DNA of 64,000 nucleotides from Bacteroidia bacterium (GTDB lineage: Bacteria > Bacteroidota > Bacteroidia > B-17B0 > Aurantibacillaceae), in the NCBI GenBank assembly GCA_016787785.1, contig JAEUTO010000006.1:434001-498000 (forward strand). Reading direction: 5' to 3'. The notes below the pieces were generated by a model. The model worked only from the letters and a program-made list of their open reading frames with translations. It did not search any database and had not been told where the DNA came from. Made by a program: the position numbers and the translations under genes. Below, piece after piece: positions 1 to 8,900 of this stretch (positions are counted from its first letter, which is position 1; each line of letters opens with the position of its first letter).

Positions 1-2
1 GG

Positions 3-521
3 GTAATTAAAGTGCCTAAAGATCTGCCGGTACGACCAACTACAGATTTTGCTAAAGAAGGCCTCTTTAATATTTTAAATAACAAGATCAATTACGACGA
101 AACAAAAGTGCTTGACCTCTTTAGTGGAACAGGACATATTTCTTTAGAGTTTGCATCAAGAGGAAGCACGGATATTTTAAGTGTGGATATGAATTCTAAA
201 TGCGTTGGGTTTTTGAAAGCAACGAGTAAAGAATTTAAATTTAATATTGACGCGGTTAAAAGCGACGTTTTTGCTTTTTTAAAGAATTGCAATCAAAAAT
301 TCGATCTGATCTTTGCTGATCCGCCATATGAACTAGAGAATATTCCAACTATTCATCAATTAGTATTTGATAAACAATTATTAAACGATGATGGTATTTT
401 AATAATTGAACATGGCCCGAGAACAAATCTTGAAAGCCTATTGGGCTTCATGCAAAAAAGAAGTTATGGAAATGTGAATTTTAGTTTTTTCGAAAATCCG
501 AAAAATAATATAACTATATAA
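3..521 (+). CDS. rsmD: RsmD-type 16S rRNA guanine-N2 methyltransferase, 5'-truncated by the window edge
   Basis: RsmD enzymes use S-adenosylmethionine to methylate N2 of a guanine in 16S rRNA (G966 in E. coli numbering) during 30S assembly. The frame is open to the left edge, so the true start lies outside; a GTG at 12 is in frame but would remove the conserved first strand. Visible motifs are RPTTDFAKEGLFN, typical of RsmD, the SAM-binding loop LDLFSGTGHISLE, and the catalytic DPPY in FADPPYELEN. The C-terminal part is complete and ends in a TAA. It converges with gldC across a short hairpin-rich repeat. Family assignment is firm; the exact rRNA position is inferred from the family. Confidence 0.9.
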   Translation, partial: VIKVPKDLPVRPTTDFAKEGLFNILNNKINYDETKVLDLFSGTGHISLEFASRGSTDILSVDMNSKCVGFLKATSKEFKFNIDAVKSDVFAFLKNCNQKFDLIFADPPYELENIPTIHQLVFDKQLLNDDGILIIEHGPRTNLESLLGFMQKRSYGNVNFSFFENPKNNITI

Positions 522-530
522 AAAAAGAAT

Positions 531-602
531 CCTCCTCCGGTTTCCTGAACTCCATTTTGCTTCGCAAAACCTCCAAAGGAGGACACCGTGCGACTATGTG
601 GT
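531..602. repeat. Short intergenic hairpin repeat (CCTCCTCCG...CCAAAGGAGGAC family), copy 1
   Basis: This lies between the convergent ends of rsmD and gldC. It starts CCTCCTCCGG, contains the hairpin TTTTGC-TTC-GCAAAA, then CCTCC-AAA-GGAGG, and ends CGACTATGTGG. Two close relatives occur at 16993-17080 (opposite orientation) and 63107-63187; shorter relatives with a different middle are at 14398-14445 and 23465-23516. No ORF is supported inside it. Bidirectional termination or a mobile hairpin element are both possible. Confidence 0.8.
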
Positions 603-609
603 TAGGTTT

Positions 610-933
610 TTATTTCAAAACCCCGATATTCTTACCTATTTCATTAAAAACAGTTTTAACGCTGTCGGCAGTTTTAGTATCACCTGTTGCACGTAAATAA
701 GTATCAGTTAAAGTCATTATATTTTGGTGATAGAATTTTTTCATCTCATCTACCATCATATCTTTTGTCCACAGATCTATGCGCAAAGTATTATTTTCTT
801 TCTCATCCCAAAGCGCTATCATCACACTTTTGCATTTACTTGTTTCTCCTGCATCGGGCGCGTCCCATTCAATACTTATGGGTAAATTATTTTCGTCTAC
901 GGTAACTTTAAATTTTATTTCAGAGGTCTTCAT
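610..933 (-). CDS. gldC: Gliding motility protein GldC
   Basis: A 107-residue protein without signal peptide that matches GldC, a small protein of the Bacteroidota gliding/T9SS set whose biochemical role is unclear. The recognisable core runs SEIKFKVTVDENNLP, then IALWDEKENNTLRIDLWTKDM, then DEMKKFYHQNIMTLTDTYLRAT, close to GldC of Flavobacterium johnsoniae over its whole length. The gene starts 4 bases after the stop of the upstream OmpA-like gene, so the two are probably cotranscribed. With three T9SS cargo proteins elsewhere in the window it supports a gliding or T9SS-competent organism. The usual neighbour gldB is not present here. Confidence 0.9.
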   Translation of the reverse strand: MKTSEIKFKVTVDENNLPISIEWDAPDAGETSKCKSVMIALWDEKENNTLRIDLWTKDMMVDEMKKFYHQNIMTLTDTYLRATGDTKTADSVKTVFNEIGKNIGVLK

Positions 934-937
934 GTTC

Positions 938-2836
938 TTAATTTTCTAATATTTTAAATTCCACGCGCCGGTTTTGGGCATGTTCTATCTCGCTGCACGG
1001 CGTATTATCTTTACACTTATTTAATAATTTTCCTTCGCCATAACCGATAGAAATAATTCTATCTGCGTCAATACCGGCAGCTGTAATATAATTTAAAGCT
1101 GTTTTGGCCCTAAGCTGGCTTAATTTTAAATTGTCTGCGTCAGTGCCTTTACTATCGGTATGTGCACTTATCTCGATCTTAATGGTTTTATTTGTATTCA
1201 ATACTAAAATCACCTTATTCAACACTTCTTGCGCCTGTGGTAAAAGATCGGTTTTGTTTGTTTCAAATAAAATATTTTCAATAATTGTGTTGTTCTTACT
1301 ATTTGGTTTGTTGCTCATCAGGTTCAACCAAGGATCATCTAATTCAATATCTTTTATTTGATTTATTTCTGCATCAATGGGCTTATAAATAAAACGTTTT
1401 CCTTTTTCGTTGGTGATGATCTTCACTAACTTATCATCCATAGTATAAATTAAAATGTTTTTAAACGCATCCAGCAGATTATCTGAATTGTTTGCACTTA
1501 AATAAAAACGTTTTAAGAAGGGTAAGTATTTAAATTTAAAAGCACCAAAATCATCGGTAAGCACCGAATCTATCACTAAATAATTTTCGTTCAATAAAAT
1601 AATTTTTACTTTACCTAAAGGATTAGAGTTTTGATCGCCGTAAACTTTTGCGTTCACATTCATTTTCATCTCATCTTCGCTAATGGAAATAGAATTAAAT
1701 AGTTGGTTGTAATTAGAGTTTATTTTTAACGACCTTCTTGTTCCGGCAATGGTATCAAAGAACTTTACGTAGTTATCATCTTTATTTAAAAGGTCCAGCT
1801 TTTCGCCATTGCCAACCTCCTTAACATCTACACCAATAAAATAACTGGTTTCGGGTTTTATATCTTCAAACACAAAAGCACCTAAAACATTTGTGGTTGT
1901 TTTTTTAATGATGGTATTGTTTTTATTACACAAGTAAATTGTTTTATTGGCAAAAAATTTCTTTTGCTGAGCAGATGATAATAATAATTTACCGCCAATG
2001 TTAGAAGTGTATTGATTGTTTATTAGGTTTCTTAGATCGGTTGGCTTTAACACCCATTCGCAACTATTATTTACGGGTTTTGTCTCGGCAACAACAACTT
2101 TGGCAGAATTAAACAATGTAAAACTTGCCAAAGTTCCGTCGCTATTCTTTTGTTCCATTTTTAGCTTAACAATTTCGGAAGCTTTAATACCAGTAAATGC
2201 AAAAGCACCAAACCTGTTAGTGGCAGTTGTTTTCATGATCTTACCATTTTTATCAATAGCAGAAATTATCTGATTAATTACCGGTAATTTTGAATTTTTA
2301 TTTAAACAGATGTTCCCTGCGAGTATAACAGGCACCTCTACAACAGGCACCTCATCGGTCATTTGCACTTGCTGAATTGTATTTTTTAAAACAGTTCTGT
2401 TAAATTTTGAAGCATAGGCACTATCGGCTATCATTTTAGATTTACCATCAAAAACTATTCTGCAAAATGCTTTTCTGAAAGCACTCGTGTCAATATCTTC
2501 GTCTGACTTCAATACAAATGGAATATTTAATTCATGCACCATATTAATGTCTTGTTTTTCTTTTGGAATATTGTCACCAATAATTTCCATGAACATGTTC
2601 TGGTACTTTGAATTACTGAAAGAAATAATGTAATTGTGATCGAACGCTAATTTTAGATTAAAATCAGATTTTGTTTTTGTAGTTATTGTCTCTTTAATAA
2701 CACCATCTTGTTTCACATAAATGGTGGTGTTTGCAATTGGCGAACTGTTGTGTTCATTGTGACCAATAATAGTAATTTGCGCTTGCAAAAAAACAGAGCA
2801 AAAAACAATAAATAAAAACAGTAGGGTTTTCTTCAT
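938..2836 (-). CDS. OmpA-family outer-membrane/peptidoglycan-associated protein with carboxypeptidase-regulatory-like repeats
   Basis: A 632-residue exported protein. Residues 1-20 form a signal peptide ending QAQ. The middle holds several beta-sandwich repeats recognisable by the pattern GAFAF/GAFVFEDIKP/GAFKFKYLP, typical of CarboxypepD_reg-like domains. Residues about 520-632 are an OmpA C-terminal peptidoglycan-binding domain, with ENILFETNKTDLLPQA, EISAHTDSKGTDADN, LSQLRAKTALNYI, SIGYGEGK and the terminal NRRVEFKIL. It probably anchors an outer-membrane or periplasmic structure to the cell wall. It starts 36 bases after folK-dNK and runs into gldC, so a three-gene unit is likely. The specific partner is unknown. 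Confidence 0.85.
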   Translation of the reverse strand: MKKTLLFLFIVFCSVFLQAQITIIGHNEHNSSPIANTTIYVKQDGVIKETITTKTKSDFNLKLAFDHNYIISFSNSKYQNMFMEIIGDNIPKEKQDINMVHELNIPFVLKSDEDIDTSAFRKAFCRIVFDGKSKMIADSAYASKFNRTVLKNTIQQVQMTDEVPVVEVPVILAGNICLNKNSKLPVINQIISAIDKNGKIMKTTATNRFGAFAFTGIKASEIVKLKMEQKNSDGTLASFTLFNSAKVVVAETKPVNNSCEWVLKPTDLRNLINNQYTSNIGGKLLLSSAQQKKFFANKTIYLCNKNNTIIKKTTTNVLGAFVFEDIKPETSYFIGVDVKEVGNGEKLDLLNKDDNYVKFFDTIAGTRRSLKINSNYNQLFNSISISEDEMKMNVNAKVYGDQNSNPLGKVKIILLNENYLVIDSVLTDDFGAFKFKYLPFLKRFYLSANNSDNLLDAFKNILIYTMDDKLVKIITNEKGKRFIYKPIDAEINQIKDIELDDPWLNLMSNKPNSKNNTIIENILFETNKTDLLPQAQEVLNKVILVLNTNKTIKIEISAHTDSKGTDADNLKLSQLRAKTALNYITAAGIDADRIISIGYGEGKLLNKCKDNTPCSEIEHAQNRRVEFKILEN

Positions 2837-2872
2837 TTCAAATATTAACTAAATGTAATTTTTTTGGATTTA

Positions 2873-3961
2873 TTAGCCAAAATTTTCTTTTATAAAGTTA
2901 TTGATCGTTCTTATTGAAGCCTCTTCAAGCTTAGGGTGATAAGCATTTATGGGAATATTAATGGTCTTAATGTGCCTTAATTTTTGTACCCCTTTTTCAA
3001 ACTGTACAGCAATTGCTTTTAAATAATCTTCAGAAATGCTTTGTTCGTATTTACGACCACGTTTTTTAATATTTTGCTTTAATTTATCTGTTGCACTGCT
3101 TAAATGAATAATGAGATCGGGTTTAGGTAATTGTGCCAACATCAATTTAAACTGCTCTTTAAAAAGTTTATAGTCCTTTGCTGTTAAATTAATTTTTGCA
3201 AACCACAGGCATTTATAAATACTGTAATCACTTACAATTAGTTTTTTCTCATGTTTAAACGCATACTGCATCTGTTTAAAACGCGCAATTAAAAAACTAT
3301 ATTCTAAAGGAAAGGCAAATAGTTTTTTATTTTCATAGAATAAGGGCAATAGTAAATTGTCTTCAAATTCTTCGGGTAAAAAAGTGGCGTTCATTTTTTT
3401 TGCCAAAGCCTTTGCCAGTGTCGATTTGCCGGAACCTATGTTGCCTTCAATACAGATATATCTTAAATTTTTTGTGGGATCGTAGGGCTTTACAGACAGC
3501 TTATCTTTACTGTTTTTAGAAAGCGTTTTAATGGTTTTTTTTAGCACCGGATGTTTCAGATCACCCGCAATTTCGCTTAAGGGTTTTAAAACAAAATTAC
3601 GCTGGTGCAAACGCGGGTGGGGGATCTCCATTTTTTTGCCGGCGTGTATCTCATCATTAAAAAATAAAATATCAATATCAATAGTTCTATCGCTATTTTT
3701 TATCGCCCCCCTTTTTCTGCCCAATTTTTTTTCAATGGCTAATAAAGCTTTTAATAATTTTTCTGCGCTTAATTTGGTGCGTACCTCAATTACCTGGTTT
3801 AAATAATTATTTTGCGAATCGCTTCCCCAGGCTGCCGTTTCATATATCCCAGATTGTTTGTTAATTTTCCCCAAATGCCCTTCTATGGCCTTTTTGGCTG
3901 CGGTCATATTCTCTATTCGGTTGCCAATATTTCCGCCCAAACATAAAAAAGCTACATTCAT
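2873..3961 (-). CDS. folK: Fusion: HPPK (FolK, folate synthesis) plus deoxynucleoside kinase
   Basis: Residues 1-150 are 6-hydroxymethyl-7,8-dihydropterin pyrophosphokinase, which transfers pyrophosphate from ATP to the pterin in folate synthesis. LGGNIGNR, YETAAWG, DRTIDIDILF (91-100) and the HPRLHQRNFVLKPL motif are present. Residues 165-362 are a P-loop deoxynucleoside kinase: GNIGSGKST (173-181), EEFEDN, SDYSIYK, and the lid-like RGRKYEQ. A linker of only about 15 residues joins them. The fusion couples folate supply, needed for dTMP synthesis, with nucleoside salvage. I recall this architecture in Bacteroidota, so it is probably not new. It is divergent from sppA with 65 bases between the starts. 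Confidence 0.92.
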   Translation of the reverse strand: MNVAFLCLGGNIGNRIENMTAAKKAIEGHLGKINKQSGIYETAAWGSDSQNNYLNQVIEVRTKLSAEKLLKALLAIEKKLGRKRGAIKNSDRTIDIDILFFNDEIHAGKKMEIPHPRLHQRNFVLKPLSEIAGDLKHPVLKKTIKTLSKNSKDKLSVKPYDPTKNLRYICIEGNIGSGKSTLAKALAKKMNATFLPEEFEDNLLLPLFYENKKLFAFPLEYSFLIARFKQMQYAFKHEKKLIVSDYSIYKCLWFAKINLTAKDYKLFKEQFKLMLAQLPKPDLIIHLSSATDKLKQNIKKRGRKYEQSISEDYLKAIAVQFEKGVQKLRHIKTINIPINAYHPKLEEASIRTINNFIKENFG

Positions 3962-4026
3962 AATAATCTTTCAGAGTAAAATTGTTTATTCTCTACCTTT
4001 AATCAAATTACAAATATAACAGTATT

Positions 4027-5805
4027 ATGAAGCAGTTTTTTGGGGCATTTTTCGGATCGGTAATAGGCATAATCTTAGCTACTATTTTAGCGGTTATTAT
4101 CCTTGTGGGGGCAATTAAGTCGAGTTTTGGGGGTGTAGACACAAAAGATGAGAATGAGGTTTCTGTTGCCAAGACCAACTCTGTTTTAAAAATTGAATTG
4201 GATGGGCCAATTATCGACCGTGAAAAAGAAAATCCTTTTAAAGATTTTGGTGAATTAGCTTCTTTTGCTGATAAAGGCGGAAGTGGCTTAAATGTTATGC
4301 TCGACAAGATCTCGAAAGCAAAAACAGACGATAAGATAAAAGGTATTTATTTATATGCTAAAAATCTGGAAGCAGGATTCGCTACCATCGAAGAATTAAG
4401 AAATGGCCTGGAAGATTTTAAAAAATCAGGAAAATTCATTTACAGTTATGCAGAATATTATGGACAAAAAGAATATTATTTGGCTTCGGTTGCAAACAAG
4501 ATCTTCTTAAACCCACAAGGCGACTTAGATTGGAAAGGTTTAAGTATGAGCATCATGTTCTATAAAAATGCATTTGAAAAATTAGGAATTGAGGTACAGG
4601 TTTTTCGTCACGGAAGATTTAAAAGTTTTGTTGAGCCTTTTTTACTCGATAAAATGAGTGCTTCTAACAGACATCAATCGGAGACGTTTTTAAACAGCAT
4701 TTGGAATACAATGATAACACAGGTTTCAACAGACAGAAAAATTTCTGTTGATGAACTTAATAAAATGGCCAACACCTTACAGATCCGTTTTCCGGAGGAT
4801 GCTGTGGGTAAATTAGTTGACGCGGCTGCTTATGAAGACGAAGTAATTTCTGAAATTAAAAAGAAAGTAGGCGTTGCCGAAAAAGAAAAATTAAATCTGT
4901 TGGGCCTTGATAAATATGAACCAAAAGACACAAAAGTAAAAGCGAAAGATGTTCAGAAAATTGCAGTTATATACGCTATTGGCAGCATTTCTGGTGGTAA
5001 TGGTGGTGATGATGAGATTGGTTCCGATGCATTGGCAAAAACAATTAAAGATGCACGCTTGGATGACAAAATAAAAGCCATTGTATTGCGTGTTAACTCG
5101 CCGGGTGGCAGCGCTTTGGCCAGCGATGTAATATGGAGAGAAGTGGTGCTTGCTAAAAAAGCAAAACCTGTTATTGTAAGCATGGGTAATACAGCTGCAA
5201 GCGGTGGTTATTATATTAGCTGTGCAGCCGATCGCATTTTCGCACAACCCAATACTATCACGGGTTCTATAGGGGTGTTCGGGATGATCCCAAACATTCA
5301 AAAAGCATTAGATCAAAAACTGGGAATTACGGTTGATACTGTAAATACCAATTTACACAGCGATGTAGGCGGTGCTTTAAGATCTGTTTCCGCCTCAGAA
5401 TATGATTACATTCAAAGTGGGGTAGAGAAAGTGTATGATGTGTTTACAAAGCGTGTGGCCGAAGGCCGTAAAATGAGCCAGGCCGATGTGGATAGTATTG
5501 GCCAGGGTCGTGTGTGGACAGGATCTGACGCGTTAAAGATAAATTTAGTGGATGAGTTAGGGGGCCTAAATGACGCTATTGCTTACGCAGTAAAAAAAGC
5601 AAAATTAACCGATTATAAATTGGTAGAATTGCCAAAACAAAAAAGTCCTTTCGACGCATTTTTGGGCAAAAAGGAAACAGAATTAGAATCGCGTTTGATC
5701 AAAAAGAACCTAGGGATCTCTTATTCATACTTTAAAGAACTTCAAAAACTCATTAATCTAAAAGGGATCCAGGCGCGCCTTCCTTTTGAAATGCTTGTAG
5801 AATAA
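4027..5805 (+). CDS. sppA: Signal peptide peptidase SppA (67 kDa type, S49 family)
   Basis: A membrane-bound serine protease that digests remnant signal peptides. The 592 residues fit the long, tandem-domain form of E. coli SppA. One transmembrane segment covers about residues 10-31. The N-terminal half carries the catalytic lysine in RHGRFKSFVEP (Lys199) and the C-terminal half the nucleophile in NTAASGGYY (Ser392), matching the Lys/Ser dyad split over two repeats in the E. coli enzyme. The ATG is the first start after the divergent folK-dNK gene. No terminator is obvious downstream. Assignment is secure. Confidence 0.95.
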   Translation: MKQFFGAFFGSVIGIILATILAVIILVGAIKSSFGGVDTKDENEVSVAKTNSVLKIELDGPIIDREKENPFKDFGELASFADKGGSGLNVMLDKISKAKTDDKIKGIYLYAKNLEAGFATIEELRNGLEDFKKSGKFIYSYAEYYGQKEYYLASVANKIFLNPQGDLDWKGLSMSIMFYKNAFEKLGIEVQVFRHGRFKSFVEPFLLDKMSASNRHQSETFLNSIWNTMITQVSTDRKISVDELNKMANTLQIRFPEDAVGKLVDAAAYEDEVISEIKKKVGVAEKEKLNLLGLDKYEPKDTKVKAKDVQKIAVIYAIGSISGGNGGDDEIGSDALAKTIKDARLDDKIKAIVLRVNSPGGSALASDVIWREVVLAKKAKPVIVSMGNTAASGGYYISCAADRIFAQPNTITGSIGVFGMIPNIQKALDQKLGITVDTVNTNLHSDVGGALRSVSASEYDYIQSGVEKVYDVFTKRVAEGRKMSQADVDSIGQGRVWTGSDALKINLVDELGGLNDAIAYAVKKAKLTDYKLVELPKQKSPFDAFLGKKETELESRLIKKNLGISYSYFKELQKLINLKGIQARLPFEMLVE

Positions 5806-5902
5806 GGCTTTAACAGGCTGAGGTTAAGGATCTTCCCATAAGTTCCCCAAAATTTTGTTTTTAAGGTAAACTACCTTATATTTATGTGTTTTAACGTATA
5901 AA

Positions 5903-8900
5903 TTGGACACACCTACCTTAAATAATTCTACCCAGGAAATTGACGAATTAAATGCTAACGCGTGGAGTTTAAACCGCGAAAACGCTACTAAATCAATTGA
6001 ACTGGCTAATAAAGCGTTAGAGAATTCTATAGCCGCCAACTATATAAATGGTATTGCACATGCTAAAAAAACCTTAGGCGCTTGTCATGTTTGGATAGCC
6101 AAGAACGAAGATGCAGCCAATTATTGTTTTGAGGCCATTTCTTTATTTCAATCCTTAAAAGATAAAAAGAACGAATCGGAGACCAATTATATTCTGGGAT
6201 CTAATTTTTTCTATCTATCGGATTACGACACTTCCATTAAATATTATAAAAAAAGCTACGATCTAAGCACCGAGATAAATTTTGAATTTGGTATGGCCGA
6301 TGGCTTAAACGGTATGGGAACCGTTTATTACACCATTGAGCAGAACGATAGTGCCCTGGATGTGCTTACCAAAAGCGAAAAAATTTGCCGTCAACACGAT
6401 CTTAAAAGTATTTTAATTAAGGTATTGGATGGTCTTGGTGAAACGCATTATAATTTAAAAGATTACAACAAAGCACTTGATTATTATAACGATTGTTTAA
6501 ATATTATTGCCGAGTTAACCGGCAACTACAGAGTTGCTGCTTTCGCGCTTGATGGTTTAGGCAGAGCTTACACAGGGTTAAAACAATTTGATAAAGCCCT
6601 TGAAAAATTTAACCAGAGTTTAACGATCCGTAAGGATATTGATTTTAAATTTGGTGTTGCCACTACTTTAAATAACATTGGTAAATTATACATTCAAAAG
6701 AATGATAATGTTAATGCTATTAAGAATTTAACAGAGGCATACGAACTTGCGGTTCAGATCCACAGTAAGGAGGCGGCTTTTCAGGCAAGCGAAAAATTAG
6801 CAGAGCTATTTGAAAAAGAAAATAATTCGGCGGAGGCTTTAAAATTCTATAAGGTTTTTCACCAGGCTAAAGAAGATGTTCGTAATCACAAAAGCGCCCA
6901 GCTTTCAAAAAGTTTGGAGCTGCAAAATAAAGTATTACAGTCGCAGGCAGAAAAAGCGATCTTAGAAGAACGCGCCAAAGAACTTGAGAACTTCTCAGAC
7001 AGTTTGGTGTTAATGCGTGAAGTTGGACAAAAGATCATTTCTAATTTATCGGTTGCTACAATTGTAAATACGGTTTACAAAAGTGTGAATGAGTTAATGG
7101 ACGCTACCGGTTTTGGTATTGCCATCTACAATCAGGAAGACAATTCTATTGTTTATCCATTATATATTGAGGGGGAAGATCGTTTTGAGAATATAAAATA
7201 CGAGTTAAATGAAGATGATCGCTTAACTACCATTTGTTTTAAACAAAACCGCGATATCGTTATCAATAACTATGAGGAAGAGATATCAAATTACCTTGCC
7301 GCTGCCGCTGCTGCACCAAAGGCCGGCAAAAATGTTTCGTCATTGATCTATCTTCCACTTAGGAATAAAGATGTGCTTTTGGGGGTAATGACCGTGCAAA
7401 GCTTTAACAAGAACGCTTACGGTAAATACCAGGTAAATATTTTTAAAAACCTTGCAACTTACACAGCTATTGCATTAGAAAATGCAAAGATGTACGAAGA
7501 GCAGGAACTTAAAGTTGCGGAAAGGACCAAAGAGTTAGTAAAGAGTAAAGAAGAAATTGAAAAGACCTACGAGAACAATAAAAAATTAAGTGAGATCGGT
7601 AAAGAAATTACCTCGAGCTTAAATCTTGGCAAGATCTTTAAAAAATTACATGCTTCCATTAAGGAAATTATGGAGGCCGATTGTTTTGGCGTGCGTCTTT
7701 ACCGTCCCGATATTGGCGCGGTTGAATACAAATATGAGATAGAGAATGGTGTGTTGGATCAGGATGTGGCTACTATTCCATTAACTGACGAAAATAATTA
7801 CACGGTTTGGTGCGTTAAGAACAGGAAAGATATTTTCCTGAACGATAATGTAAACGAATATCAAAAATACGTTAAAGAAATAAGAGTAGTTGCCGGCGAT
7901 ATGCCAAACTCATTATTATTCACACCAATGATGTTGGGCGAAAAAATAATTGGTGTTATTACCGTACAAAGTTTTAAAAAATTCGCCTACCAATCGCATC
8001 ACATTGATATTTTACGTACTCTTGGAACCTATACTGCCATTGCCTTAGAGAATGCTTATTTGTATGAGCATATGGAGGACAAAGTAAAGGAACGTACCAA
8101 AGAAATTGTAAAGCAGAAAGAAGAAATTGAAAAAACGTTTGATAATACCCGCCTTGTTAGTCAGATCGGGAGAGAAATATCCACTACTTTTTCTATTGAG
8201 GAAATTATCAGCAAAGTATATAACAGCGTAAATAAATTAATGGATGCTACCATGTTTGGTATTGGTATTTACGATCCGGTTGCCAAACGTATTAATTTTA
8301 GCGGTGTAATTGAGGAAGGCGAGATACTGGAAGATTATTTTTATGATCTTACTGATGTTGCGCGTCCCGCAGTTTTGTGTTTTACCAATCAGGAGGATTA
8401 TGTGATCCATGATTTTACAGAAGAGTTTTTAAAAACAAATAAGATCATTAACCGTCATTCTATTCCGGGAAGAAATACAGAATCGATCATGTACATACCC
8501 CTCACTCAAAATAAAAAGAAGATAGGGGTAATTACAGTGCAAAGTTTTAAAGCGCATGCATACAGCGACTACCATTTACAATTAATAAAATCGGTTGCTA
8601 CTTATGCTGCTATTGCAATTGATAACGCTTCACTTTACACCAACATGGAAACCCGTGTTGAAGAAAGAACAGCGGAGATTGAAAAAAATTATAACGACAC
8701 ACGTTTATTGGGTGAGATAGCAAAGGAATTGAGTTCTTCTCTTTCTATTGACACGATCATTTCTTCGGTATACAAGAACATTAACCGTTTAATGAAAACC
8801 GATAGTTTCGGAATTGCCTTGTTCGATCCCAAAAATTATACTTTAGAATTTAACGGCTTTAGAGAGAACAACGAGATCCTGCCAAATTACCAGGTAGATG

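Noticed and set aside
4891-5301. 136-residue Cys-containing frame opposite sppA
   Set aside because: Antisense shadow of a well-defined gene.
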